Shown here in pieces: positions 16,562-25,688 of a stretch of 64,000 bases of DNA (its first letter is position 1; every line of letters starts with the position of its first letter). The stretch comes from Bradyrhizobium sp. 195 (GTDB taxonomy: Bacteria; Pseudomonadota; Alphaproteobacteria; Rhizobiales; Xanthobacteraceae): contig NZ_CP082161.1 in assembly GCF_023101665.1 (NCBI RefSeq), forward strand, positions 6,014,001-6,078,000. The letters run 5' to 3'. Made by a program: the position numbers and the translations under genes. The notes under the pieces were generated by a model. The model was not told the DNA's origin. It was given only the letters and a program-made list of their open reading frames with translations, and made no database searches.

Positions 16562-19255
16562 TCAGAGCTTCAACTTGACGTCGCAGATATCGGGTTCGGC
16601 GGGATCCGGCTTGACCTCGAAGCCGAGGTCCCGGCACATTTCGAGCATGACGGTGTTCTCCTTGAGCACGTCGCCCGATATGGTCTTCAGCCCTTCCGAC
16701 TTGGCGTAGTCGATGATCAGCTGCATGAGGGCCCAGCCGAGCCCCCTGCCCTTGAGATCGGACCGCAGCAGGATCGCGTATTCGCCGCTCTCGTAGATCG
16801 AATCCGAATGGAGCCGAACCACGCCGACCATTTCGCCGGTTGCCTCGTCGAACGCAATGAAGGCCATCGCGCGCGCATAGTCGAGCTGGGTCAGGCGTGC
16901 GATAAACTCGTGGGTAAATTCCTTCATCGGTGCGAAGAAACGCAGGCGAAGGTCGTGCGCCGTGACGTGGCGCAGGAATTCGTGGATGGTCGGCTCGTCC
17001 TCGGGACGCATGGGCCGCACGAAGATGCGCCAGTCGTCCTTGACCTTGAGGCGGCGTTCCCATTGCGACGGATAGGCGCGGACGGCGAAATTGGCCGGGC
17101 CGGAGCCGACGAACTTCCGTTGCGGCGGCCCGACCGCAACGCGGGCATCCACCGCGGTCACGCCGGTTTCGTCCGCCAGCAGCGGATTGATGTCGAATTC
17201 GCGGATCTCGGGAATGTCGGCCGCCATCTGCGCCAGCTTGACCAGCACCATGGCGACGGCATCGTGCTTGACCGCTGGCACGTCACGATAGGCCTTTAGG
17301 AGCCGCGACACGCGGGTGCGGTCGATCAAATCGCGCGCGAGCTGCAAATCCAGCGGCGGCAGCGCAAGCGCCTTGTCGTTGATGATCTCCACCGCGGTGC
17401 CACCACGGCCGAACACCACGACGGTGCCAAAAGTGGGATCGTCGGCGAGGCCCAGGATCAGTTCGCGCGCCTTCGCCTTCACGACCATCGCCTGGACGAT
17501 CACGCCGCCGATGCGGGCCTCTGGCCGCAGCTTTCTTGCCCGGGCGAGAATGTCGGAGGTGGCCGCACGCACGGCCTCCGGCGTCGTCAGATTGAGCACG
17601 ACGCCGCCGACGTCGGATTTGTGGATGATGTCCCGCGACATGATCTTCAGCACGACGGTGTCGCCTTGTGCGAAGATTTCCTTTGCATAGGCCACCGCCT
17701 GCTCGACGTCGCTCGCCGCATAGGTCGGCACCATCGCGATGTCATAGGCTTCGAGCAAGTTCTTGATCTCGACAGGCTCGAGCCATTCACGGCCGTCCGC
17801 GATCGCGGCGGTGACGATCTGCCTCGCCCCCCGGGCATCGGGCACGAACGTATCGGGCATCGCGGGAGGAACCTGGCTCAGCTCCTCGACCACCTCGCGG
17901 TGCCGGACCAGATGCATGAAGCCGCGCACGGCGTCGTCTTCGGTCGGATAGTTCGGCATACCGGCGCCGGAAAGTGCCTGAATGACGTGCTGATCGGCTC
18001 CGACCCAGGCCGCCAACACTGGCTTCGCCCAGCGGCCATGTTGCTCGCGATATTTGCCGACGAGCTCCGTCACGGTCGTGGCGATCTCGGCCGCCGAGGC
18101 GATTGCCGTTTGCACGTTGAGGACGAGGACCGCATCATTGTCGCGATCGGCCAGCAGCACCTCCAAAGCCGCCGCGTAGCGCGAGGCGTCAGCGTCGCCA
18201 ACGATGTCGACGGGATTTGCACCGGACCAGGTCGGCGGCAGCGCCGCGTCGAGCGTTTTGCGCACCTCCGCCGAGATGGTCGCCGGGATTCCGCCGAGTT
18301 CGACCAGTCGATCGACGGCGAGGACGCCGATGCCGCCGCCGTTGGTCAGGATGGCGAGACGCTTTCCCGTCGGCGATTCGACGCGGCCGAGTGTCTCGGC
18401 ACAATCGAACAGCTCACGCAGATCGGAGACCCGCAGCACACCCGCCCGGCGGAATGCCGCGTCATAGACGGCGTCGGCGCCGGCGAGCGCGCCGGTATGG
18501 GTGGCGGCCGCCTTGGCGCCCTGCGCCATGCGCCCGGACTTCACCACGACGACGGGCTTCACACGCGCCGCGGCGCGCGCCGCCGACATGAACTTGCGCG
18601 CGTCCTTGATGGACTCGATGTAGAGCAGGATCGCGCGCGTCTTGTGATCCATCGCGAAATAGTCGAGCAGATCGGCAATATCGACGTCGATCTGATCGCC
18701 AATCGAGACGATGCCGGAGAAGCCGACGCCGCGTTGCGCAGCCCAGTCGACCATGCCGGCGGCGATCGCGCCCGACTGCGAGATCAGCGCGAGGCTGCCC
18801 GCCCCCGGCATATGCGCCGCGAAGCTGGCATTCAGACTGACCCCGGGCATCATGATGCCGAGACAGTTCGGTCCGATCAGCCGCATGCCGTATTTGCGGG
18901 CCGAGGCGATCGCGGCTTCGTACAGAGATCCCGGTCCATGGCCGAGCCCGGCCGAGACGATCAAGGCGCCCGCCGAGCCGCGACGCCCGGCCTGATCGAT
19001 GATATCAGGAATCTCGCGCGCCGGCGCCGTGATGACCACGAGCTCGGGCACGAAGTCCAGCCGCTCCAGACTCTTCACCGCGGCAACGCCGCCGACTTCG
19101 GCATGGCGTGGATTGACGAGGCCGAACCGCCCCTTGAAACCGGCCTTGTGAATGTTCTCCAGAACGGCACGTCCGACCGAGACCGGACGGGCGCTCGCAC
19201 CGACGAGCGCGACTGAACGCGGCGCCAGCAGATTGTTCAGACGATAGGTTGACAT
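16562..19255 (-). CDS. PatZ-like protein: NDP-forming acyl-CoA synthetase fused to GNAT acetyltransferase
   Basis: An 897-residue protein with four parts: CoA-binding domain (about 1-130, GASARPVSVGRAVLENI), succinyl-CoA-ligase-like domains (about 140-460), ATP-grasp domain (about 490-715, GGVIVQAMVVKAKARELILG), and a C-terminal GNAT domain (about 740-890, RSDLKGRGLGWALMQLII is the acetyl-CoA loop). Architecture and length match E. coli PatZ/YfiQ, which acetylates lysines of acetyl-CoA synthetase and others. It lies 65 bases downstream of the universal stress gene in the same direction, so both may answer to the FNR-like box at 20208. Confidence 0.92.
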   Translation of the reverse strand: MSTYRLNNLLAPRSVALVGASARPVSVGRAVLENIHKAGFKGRFGLVNPRHAEVGGVAAVKSLERLDFVPELVVITAPAREIPDIIDQAGRRGSAGALIVSAGLGHGPGSLYEAAIASARKYGMRLIGPNCLGIMMPGVSLNASFAAHMPGAGSLALISQSGAIAAGMVDWAAQRGVGFSGIVSIGDQIDVDIADLLDYFAMDHKTRAILLYIESIKDARKFMSAARAAARVKPVVVVKSGRMAQGAKAAATHTGALAGADAVYDAAFRRAGVLRVSDLRELFDCAETLGRVESPTGKRLAILTNGGGIGVLAVDRLVELGGIPATISAEVRKTLDAALPPTWSGANPVDIVGDADASRYAAALEVLLADRDNDAVLVLNVQTAIASAAEIATTVTELVGKYREQHGRWAKPVLAAWVGADQHVIQALSGAGMPNYPTEDDAVRGFMHLVRHREVVEELSQVPPAMPDTFVPDARGARQIVTAAIADGREWLEPVEIKNLLEAYDIAMVPTYAASDVEQAVAYAKEIFAQGDTVVLKIMSRDIIHKSDVGGVVLNLTTPEAVRAATSDILARARKLRPEARIGGVIVQAMVVKAKARELILGLADDPTFGTVVVFGRGGTAVEIINDKALALPPLDLQLARDLIDRTRVSRLLKAYRDVPAVKHDAVAMVLVKLAQMAADIPEIREFDINPLLADETGVTAVDARVAVGPPQRKFVGSGPANFAVRAYPSQWERRLKVKDDWRIFVRPMRPEDEPTIHEFLRHVTAHDLRLRFFAPMKEFTHEFIARLTQLDYARAMAFIAFDEATGEMVGVVRLHSDSIYESGEYAILLRSDLKGRGLGWALMQLIIDYAKSEGLKTISGDVLKENTVMLEMCRDLGFEVKPDPAEPDICDVKLKL

Positions 19256-19320
19256 GAAAGCAAATGCGCCCGGTCAGCGACGGTTTCGATGGTTGACGAT
19301 CAGGCCGGAAAATGACGCGC

Positions 19321-20160
19321 CTAGTGCGAGATCATAACCCAGCATGGTGGCTGGCCAATGACGGTCTTTGTCACACCGCCCCACACGATCTCGTTCAGAC
19401 GCGAATGATGATAGGCGCCCATCACGATCGCATCCACACTGTGGGAATTCGCCCAGCTTCCCAAGACCTTGCCGATCGAGCTGCCGCTGCCTTTGGCCGT
19501 TTCGAACGAGGCGTAGACGCCGTGTTCCCTCAGATGATCGACCAGAGCGGTTCCGGATTGCACGATCGCTTCGGTCTTGTCATCCGCAACCGTCACCACG
19601 CGGACCGAGGCGGCCGCCTGAAGGATTGGCAGCGCATCGCCGACCGCTCGCGCCGCACGCGCGGAGTGATCCCAGGCGATCATGACGTTCTCGAATTCAG
19701 GCCGAAGTTCGTCCGCGAGATGTTCCGGACAGAGCAGAAGCGGCCGGCCCGATTCGAACAGGAAGGTTTCGACAATCCTCTCCGTTCGACTGTCGTGCGG
19801 CTTCACGGGAATCAAAGCGAGATCGCTGAAACGGGCGTGCTCGGCCAGGATCGCCGCGATCTGGTCCGCCGGTATCTTGCCCGTTCGGCTCCAGGCGCGA
19901 ACGTTGGCACGGGACGCCGCGTTGGCGAATGCGCTCAGGAGCTGCTGCGTGTCGTTCGCCTCGCGCGAGCTGCCGGTCTCCGCGGAATCGCGATCGGTGG
20001 GCAGCATCACCTTTGGCCGCTCGAAAACGTCTTCCTCGAGCGCCAACGCGGTGATCCTGGCGCCGAGGGCGGCGGCGACGGCCACACATTTCTCGATCGC
20101 AACCAGGGCCGGCCCGCGCGGCTGGCCGACAAGCGGCAGAAAGACATCCTTGATGGGCAT
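19321..20160 (-). CDS. Universal stress protein, tandem USP domains
   Basis: A 279-residue cytoplasmic protein made of two USP-type halves. The second (about 155-279) begins VMIAWDHSARAARAV and ends with a G-x-x-x-H-S-x8-GGVTKTV nucleotide-binding-like motif (MGAYHHSRLNEIVWGGVT). USP proteins help survival under hypoxia and growth arrest. An FNR-like box lies 47 bases upstream of the start. The downstream PatZ-like gene is probably cotranscribed. Confidence 0.9.
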   Translation of the reverse strand: MPIKDVFLPLVGQPRGPALVAIEKCVAVAAALGARITALALEEDVFERPKVMLPTDRDSAETGSSREANDTQQLLSAFANAASRANVRAWSRTGKIPADQIAAILAEHARFSDLALIPVKPHDSRTERIVETFLFESGRPLLLCPEHLADELRPEFENVMIAWDHSARAARAVGDALPILQAAASVRVVTVADDKTEAIVQSGTALVDHLREHGVYASFETAKGSGSSIGKVLGSWANSHSVDAIVMGAYHHSRLNEIVWGGVTKTVIGQPPCWVMISH

Positions 20161-20207
20161 CGGGATTCTCCTTGGCCGCTACAATAGGCCGGCTTACGTC
20201 GAGGCGC

Positions 20208-20262
20208 TTGATCCTCGTCAAGCCAAGGGAACTCGGTCCGAAACAGCGTTGACCGACGTCAA
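20208..20262. promoter_or_regulatory. Two FNR/FixK-like boxes, stress protein / kinase promoter
   Basis: TTGATCCTCGTCAA at 20208-20221 and TTGACCGACGTCAA at 20249-20262, both palindromic TTGAY-N4-RTCAA sites. The first is 47 bases before the universal stress gene and the second 79 bases before the kinase-fusion gene. Confidence 0.65.
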
Positions 20263-20341
20263 GGACTGGCCGCGATCCGCTCCTAAGGGTTACCCTGATC
20301 GTCGGGCGGACTGCCTCCCGACGCAGCTGGATGTGCCAGGA

Positions 20342-21889
20342 ATGACAGACGATTCTGCGACCCAGGACCGGATCTTTGCGGCGCTCACCAATTCCGCCGA
20401 GCATCCGGGCGTCAAGCGGATCGACACGCACGCGGCTTCGGTCTTTCTCGAGGGTAGGCGCGCACTGAAGATCAAGCGCGCCGTGCAGTTTCCGTTCCTT
20501 GATTATTCAACGCTCGCGAAGCGCAAGGCAGCGTGCGAGGAGGAGATCAGGATCAACCGGCCGCTGGCGCCGCAGATCTATCATCGCGTCGTTGCGATCA
20601 CCGAGGAGCCGGACGGATCGTTCAAGGTCGACGGCCAGGGCAGTCCGGTCGAATATGCGGTCGACATGTCGCGCTTCGACGAAAGCCGGACGCTCGATCA
20701 TCTGGCAAAGACCGGCACGCTGGATGCCGCTTTTGCCTCGGCTGCTGCCGACGCCATTGCAGCTTCGCACGCGGCGGCGATCCACGCCGAGGGCGAGGCA
20801 TGGGTCTCCTCCATCCCTGCCCTGATCGACGGCAACATTCACGGTCTGCGAGCCGGCGGCCATTTCGACGCGGGAGATATCGAAAAGCTCGGCAGAGCCT
20901 CGCACGAGGCATTCCTGCGTGCTGGCCCCCTGCTCGCAGAGCGCGGCGGGAAAGGCTTCGTGCGCCGCTGCCATGGCGATCTGCATCTCGCAAACATCGT
21001 TCTGATCGAGGACCGTCCCGTGCTGTTCGACGCCATCGAGTTCGATGCGCAGATGGCGACCGTCGATGTGCTCTACGATCTCGCATTCACGCTGATGGAC
21101 CTGTTGCATCACGATCAGCCAGGCGCGGCCAACATCGTCCTGAACCGCTATCTCGCCGCGACGCCGACCGACAATCTCGACGCGCTCTCGGCCCTGCCGC
21201 TGTTGATGTCCATCCGGGCAGCGATCCGCGCCCAGGTGGCGCTGGCTCGGCTGAAGCCACCGCATTCCGATGATCCCAGCATTCTTGGCCAGGCACAGCG
21301 CTATTTTGACCTCGCCAGGATGCTGATCCAGCCTCCTGCTCCGTGCCTGATCGCGGTCGGTGGATTGTCAGGCACCGGCAAGACGGTTTTGGCGCAAGCG
21401 CTCGCGCCCGTCGTCGCGCCGCCGCCGGGGGCCGTCGTGCTGCGCAGCGACCTCGTCCGCAAACGGATGTTCGGGGTGGAGGACACCCACCGCCTGCCGC
21501 CGTCCGCCTACACGCCGGAGCACGCAGCGCACATCTACGCCACGCTGGTTCAGTATGCTGGACGGGTGCTGGCGCAAGGCCATTCGGCGATCATCGACGG
21601 CGTGTTCGCCCGCGAGGACGAACGGGACGCGATCGCCGCACTGGCGCGCGAGCGCAACGTGCCGCTGAACGGCCTATTCCTCGTTGCCGACCTCGCAACC
21701 CGGCAGAGACGGATCGGAAGCCGCCAGGGAGACGCATCCGACGCCACGCAAGAGGTTGCCGCGCTGCAGGAGCACTATAATATCGGCCATATCGGCTGGG
21801 CGACCATCGATGCATCCGGGACAGAGGAGCAAACGCTCCAAAACTGCCGGGACGCGATCGCCGAGGGGCAAATAAGGCAATCTGATTGA
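20342..21889 (+). CDS. Aminoglycoside-phosphotransferase-like domain fused to P-loop kinase
   Basis: A 515-residue fusion. The N-terminal part (about 1-320) is a phosphotransferase-like kinase fold with the catalytic CHGDLHLANIVL and metal-binding FDAIEFD motifs. The C-terminal part (about 330-515) is a P-loop NTPase with GGLSGTGKT. The natural substrate of this family is not known to me; it need not concern antibiotics. The ATG at 20342 is preferred because the coding signal and family-like start (MTDDSATQDRIF) begin there. Placement behind an FNR-like box and next to a CHAD gene suggests a stress or energy-storage role. Confidence 0.85.
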   Translation: MTDDSATQDRIFAALTNSAEHPGVKRIDTHAASVFLEGRRALKIKRAVQFPFLDYSTLAKRKAACEEEIRINRPLAPQIYHRVVAITEEPDGSFKVDGQGSPVEYAVDMSRFDESRTLDHLAKTGTLDAAFASAAADAIAASHAAAIHAEGEAWVSSIPALIDGNIHGLRAGGHFDAGDIEKLGRASHEAFLRAGPLLAERGGKGFVRRCHGDLHLANIVLIEDRPVLFDAIEFDAQMATVDVLYDLAFTLMDLLHHDQPGAANIVLNRYLAATPTDNLDALSALPLLMSIRAAIRAQVALARLKPPHSDDPSILGQAQRYFDLARMLIQPPAPCLIAVGGLSGTGKTVLAQALAPVVAPPPGAVVLRSDLVRKRMFGVEDTHRLPPSAYTPEHAAHIYATLVQYAGRVLAQGHSAIIDGVFAREDERDAIAALARERNVPLNGLFLVADLATRQRRIGSRQGDASDATQEVAALQEHYNIGHIGWATIDASGTEEQTLQNCRDAIAEGQIRQSD

Positions 21890-21900
21890 CGCGGGCAAGA

Positions 21901-22875
21901 ATGTCGCGACCCACCACAAGCTCAACGGCGGCCAAGCATGCCAAGCCGGCGACGCGGCGCAATGCGCTGCCTGCCCGCCTCAGCCCCGGCATGGCCTGCG
22001 ACACCGCGTTCCGGATCATCGCGCGCCGTCACCTCGATGCCGTCCTCGCCCAGCATGACGGCACCTGCCGCGGCGATCCCGACGCGCTGCACCAGATCCG
22101 GATCGCACTGACGCATCTGCGCACCGCCATCCGCTTCTTCTCGCCGATGGTCGACGACACTCTGCGCCCAAATGTCTGGGCCGAACTGAAATGGCTCAAC
22201 AGCCAGCTCGGCATGGTGCGGGACCTCGACGTGGCGATCGAGCGGGTCGTCGCCGAGAGCGGCGACGAGCTCGCCGTCATTGCCGAGCTACAGCACTGGG
22301 ACGAGAAACGCACCGAAAGCCACCGCCTGCTCGCGCGCGCACTGCAATCCGCGCGGTATCGCCGCCTTGTCGAGCAGACCTCGACCTGGATCGAGAGCGG
22401 CCCCTGGTCGACCCGGCGCAGCAAGGAAGCCATTCGACTGCGCCGCTGCACGCTCGCCGATCACGCGTCGGAGCGGCTGACCGAGTGGGAGACCAAGCTG
22501 CTCAAGAAAGCGCGAAAACTCCGCAAGCTCGACGTCGAGAAACGCCACAAGCTGCGGCTTCTCAACAAGCGGATGACCTATTCGATCGAGTCGCTCCAGG
22601 ATCTGTTCGCCGGGGATTCACTGACGAAACAGAAGTCCATCCTCAAGAAATTGCGCAAGGCGCAACGCTCGCTCGGACACTTGAACGACGATGCGCGAGG
22701 ACAAGCGCTGGCAGCGTCATTGAACGGCGCCGGCCTCGATGCGGGCAATCGCTTCCTCAACCGCAAGCGGGAAAAGAAGCTGTTGCGGACGGCGTCAGCG
22801 GCCTACCGGAAGCTGGACAAGACCAAGCCCTTCCGCTCCGCGGACCTGGCGCCGAGTGCCGAGCCGGAAGTTTAG
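21901..22875 (+). CDS. CHAD domain-containing protein
   Basis: A 324-residue basic helical protein with the CHAD pattern: paired histidines and arginines in LHQIRIALTHLRTAIRFF and KLRKAQRSLGHLNDDA. CHAD domains bind polyphosphate and occur on storage granules. The ATG at 21901 is chosen over a TTG at 21886. The 5' end lies 11 bases after the kinase-fusion stop, so the two form an operon. Its stop overlaps the convergent PHA synthase stop by 4 bases. Confidence 0.88.
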   Translation: MSRPTTSSTAAKHAKPATRRNALPARLSPGMACDTAFRIIARRHLDAVLAQHDGTCRGDPDALHQIRIALTHLRTAIRFFSPMVDDTLRPNVWAELKWLNSQLGMVRDLDVAIERVVAESGDELAVIAELQHWDEKRTESHRLLARALQSARYRRLVEQTSTWIESGPWSTRRSKEAIRLRRCTLADHASERLTEWETKLLKKARKLRKLDVEKRHKLRLLNKRMTYSIESLQDLFAGDSLTKQKSILKKLRKAQRSLGHLNDDARGQALAASLNGAGLDAGNRFLNRKREKKLLRTASAAYRKLDKTKPFRSADLAPSAEPEV

Positions 22876-24725
22876 GTGTGGACGTAGTCCCCCGGCGCAT
22901 CGGGCAGGCCGGGAGAGTCTCCGATTCCGATCGGCGGCGGGTCGCAGGGCGCGCCGGAGCGTGCCGCCAGCCATTTGGCCCATTCCGGCCACCACGACCC
23001 TTCAACGTGCGGAGCCAGCTTCAGCCATTCGTCTGCACCAACGTAGGGCGCGTCCTCGGCTTTGGTCAGCACCTGATAGCTGTGGCCTGGCTCCTCCGGA
23101 GGCGCAACGACGCCGGCATTATGGCCGCCGCTGGTCAACAGGAACGTCACGTCGGCGTCGACCTGGTAGTGGATTTTATAGACGGAGCGCCACGGCGCCA
23201 CGTGATCGGCGAGCGTGCCGACCACGAACATCGGCGCGTGAATATCGGATAGCGAAATGCTCCTGCCGCCGACATGGTATCGCCCGCCGGCCAGATCGTT
23301 GTCGAGGAATAGCTTGCGCAGATACTCCGAATGCATGCGATAAGGCAGCCGCGTTGCGTCCGCATTCCAGGCCATCAGATCGTTCAGTGGCGCGCCCTCG
23401 CCCATCAGATAGTCGTGCGACAGCCGCGACCAGATCAGTTCGTTGGAGCGCAGCAGCTGGAAGGCGCCGGCCATCTGCGTCGTGTCGAGATAGCCACGCT
23501 GCCACATCATGTCTTCGAGAAAGGCGACCTGGCTCTCATTGATGAAGAGCGTCAGCTCTCCGGCCTCGGTGAAGTCGGTCTGGGCCGCAAGAAGAGTGAC
23601 GGTGCCGAAACGGTTGTCACCGTCGCGCTCCATCGCGGCGGCGGCGATCGACAGCAATGTGCCGCCCAGACAATAGCCGAGCGCATGGGTCTTCCGGCCC
23701 GGCATGACCAAGCCGATCATGTCCAGCGCCGCCATGACGCCCAGCCTGCGATAATCGTCGAAGGCGAGATCACGATCCCTTGCATCGGGGTTGCGCCAGG
23801 AGATCGCAAACACGGTGAAACCCTGACCGGTCAGATATTTGACCAGCGAATTCCGGGGCGAGAGATCGAGGATGTAGTATTTCATGATCCAGGCCGGCAC
23901 GATCAGGATCGGTTCGGGTCGGACCTGCGCGGTCGTCGGAGAGTACTGAATCAGCTCGATCAGCTCGTTGCGATAGATGACCTTGCCGGGCGACGCCGCC
24001 ACCGTCTTGCCGACCACGAACTGCGCGTCATCCGCCGACCTTGAGTTGGACAGCAGGCGCATCAGGTCGCTGCACCAGTTCTGCCATCCGAAAACGAAAT
24101 TCTCCCCGCCGCTCAGGAATGCCTTCTCCAGAACCTTTGGATTGGTCGCCATGAAATTCGACGGCGCCAACATGTCGAGCGTCTGGCGCATCGAGAACTC
24201 GACGATGGCTTCGTTGGCGTGCGACACGCCGCGCACGCCGGTCGTGGCATCGTGCCACCAGCGCTCTCCCAGCAGAAATGCCTGCGCCAGCAGATTGAAC
24301 GGCGCGGCCTCCCATTGCGGTCCGGTGAAGCGGCGATCCCGGTCCTGCGGCTGGATCACAGACCACGGCTTCTGCTCCGGCGACGTCGCGTGCGCCACAG
24401 CCTCGGCCAACCGGCCGGTGTCGCGCAGGATGTTGCGGAAAATCTCCATCTGACGCTGCGGCGCCGCAGCGAGATGCGAACCCCAATCGAGCCAGGCGAG
24501 CGACAGGGCCAGCGGTGAAATGCCGCCCGTGAACCGTGCCAGCATCGCGTGAAACGCGCGATCGAGAGGATATGGCTCTGATGCAGGCAACGGGTCGGCC
24601 GCAACCGGCGCCCCCGAACGCTTTTCGGAGCCCGCCGTCGAGACCTCGGGAGCAGCCGTGGGATTGACGGGGAGAGCCTGCACCGCCGGCTCCTTGGCTC
24701 GTGGAAGTATCTGCACGACGCTCAT
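22872..24725 (-). CDS. Poly(3-hydroxyalkanoate) synthase, PhaC family
   Basis: A 617-residue PHA polymerase. The lipase-like box GYCLGG supplies the nucleophilic cysteine. A conserved aspartate lies in VGTLADHVAPW, and the catalytic histidine in TSGGHNAGVV. Length and an N-terminal PhaC_N-like region (SLAWLDWGSHLAAAP) match class I synthases. It makes carbon-storage polymer from hydroxyacyl-CoA in the cytoplasm. The FNR-like box 67 bases upstream suggests PHA synthesis is raised when oxygen limits respiration. It converges on the CHAD gene. Confidence 0.92.
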   Translation of the reverse strand: MSVVQILPRAKEPAVQALPVNPTAAPEVSTAGSEKRSGAPVAADPLPASEPYPLDRAFHAMLARFTGGISPLALSLAWLDWGSHLAAAPQRQMEIFRNILRDTGRLAEAVAHATSPEQKPWSVIQPQDRDRRFTGPQWEAAPFNLLAQAFLLGERWWHDATTGVRGVSHANEAIVEFSMRQTLDMLAPSNFMATNPKVLEKAFLSGGENFVFGWQNWCSDLMRLLSNSRSADDAQFVVGKTVAASPGKVIYRNELIELIQYSPTTAQVRPEPILIVPAWIMKYYILDLSPRNSLVKYLTGQGFTVFAISWRNPDARDRDLAFDDYRRLGVMAALDMIGLVMPGRKTHALGYCLGGTLLSIAAAAMERDGDNRFGTVTLLAAQTDFTEAGELTLFINESQVAFLEDMMWQRGYLDTTQMAGAFQLLRSNELIWSRLSHDYLMGEGAPLNDLMAWNADATRLPYRMHSEYLRKLFLDNDLAGGRYHVGGRSISLSDIHAPMFVVGTLADHVAPWRSVYKIHYQVDADVTFLLTSGGHNAGVVAPPEEPGHSYQVLTKAEDAPYVGADEWLKLAPHVEGSWWPEWAKWLAARSGAPCDPPPIGIGDSPGLPDAPGDYVHT

Positions 24726-24792
24726 GGCTCAATGTTCCCGAGGGCTTCTGTTTGATGTCGGCGGCAGGATATGGCGCGGCTTCGCGTAAGCC

Positions 24793-24871
24793 TTGAGCTG
24801 CATCAAACCGAGGGCAAGGATCACAATTGCTTCATCGGAACGGCAGGCTTCGTCCGATTGACCTGAGTCAA
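24793..24871. promoter_or_regulatory. Two FNR/FixK-like boxes, PHA synthase / CBS promoter
   Basis: TTGAGCTGCATCAA at 24793-24806 (one mismatch) is 67 bases before the PHA synthase start; TTGACCTGAGTCAA at 24858-24871 is 64 bases before the CBS-BON gene. The near-equal spacing to each divergent start supports function. Confidence 0.65.
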
Positions 24872-24935
24872 GCCGTCCCCCGGCGTCCGCGTTAATTTTT
24901 GTGCATCGAAATTCGACAAGCCAGCGGAGTTGTCC

Positions 24936-25664
24936 ATGCGCGCCCACCAGATCATGACCCGGTCGGTCATCTCGGTTAACCCCGACACCAGCATCGTCGA
25001 GGCGGCGAATATCATGCTGAAGCGGCATGTCAGTGGTCTCACGGTGGTCGACGATACCGGCAAGCTGGTCGGCGTCGTCTCGGAAGGAGATTTCATCCGC
25101 CGCAGCGAAATCGGCACCGGGCGCAAGCGCGGACGCTGGCTGCGGTTCATCCTTGGTCCAGGCAAATCCGCCAGTGACTTCGTCCACGAGCACGGCCGCA
25201 AGGTCGCGGAGGTGATGACCGACTCGGTCGTGACCATCACGGAGGATAAGGCGCTCGCCGAGATCGTCGACCTCATGGAGCGCAACAACGTGAAGCGACT
25301 GCCGGTGGTGCGCGGCGACCAGGTCGTCGGGATCGTATCCCGCGCCAACCTGCTGCAGGCGGTGGCGGGGCTCGCCCGCGAAGTGCGGGATCCGACGGCA
25401 GACGACGACCACATTCGCAACCGCATCATCGACACCATGGAGAAGAACGATTGGTGCCCGTTCGGACTGAACGTCATCGTCCGCGACGGCATCGTTCACC
25501 TCAGCGGCGTCATCTCCGAAGAGCGCACGCGGCAGGCCGCGATCGTCGCAGCGGAGAACGTCGAGGGTGTGAAGAAGGTGCACGACCATCTGTGCTGGGT
25601 CGACACCATGTCGGGCATCTATCTGAACTCGCCCGAGGATGACGAGCTCGCCAAGGCTAGCTGA
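24936..25664 (+). CDS. CBS-pair and BON domain protein
   Basis: A 242-residue protein with two CBS domains (about 1-60 and 88-145; AHQIMTRSVISVNPDTSI and VAEVMTDSVVTITEDKAL) followed by a BON domain (about 160-225; VIVRDGIVHLSGVISEERTR). CBS pairs bind adenine nucleotides and often act as energy sensors. The ATG at 24936 is chosen because CGGAG lies 6 bases upstream; a TTG at 24930 would overlap that site. An FNR-like box precedes it. Confidence 0.9.
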   Translation: MRAHQIMTRSVISVNPDTSIVEAANIMLKRHVSGLTVVDDTGKLVGVVSEGDFIRRSEIGTGRKRGRWLRFILGPGKSASDFVHEHGRKVAEVMTDSVVTITEDKALAEIVDLMERNNVKRLPVVRGDQVVGIVSRANLLQAVAGLAREVRDPTADDDHIRNRIIDTMEKNDWCPFGLNVIVRDGIVHLSGVISEERTRQAAIVAAENVEGVKKVHDHLCWVDTMSGIYLNSPEDDELAKAS

Positions 25665-25688
25665 GAAGGCGAGTTGAGCCGAGCTGAG

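Noticed and set aside
17621..19216. Long open frame (531 codons) on the plus strand inside the PatZ-like gene
   Set aside because: It is antisense to a complete multi-domain protein, has low-complexity Arg/Asp/His-rich translation typical of GC-rich antiparallel frames, and no ribosome site.
24729..25589. 286-codon minus-strand frame opposite the CBS-BON gene
   Set aside because: The plus strand encodes two CBS domains and a BON domain with a good ribosome site; the antisense frame has none of these.
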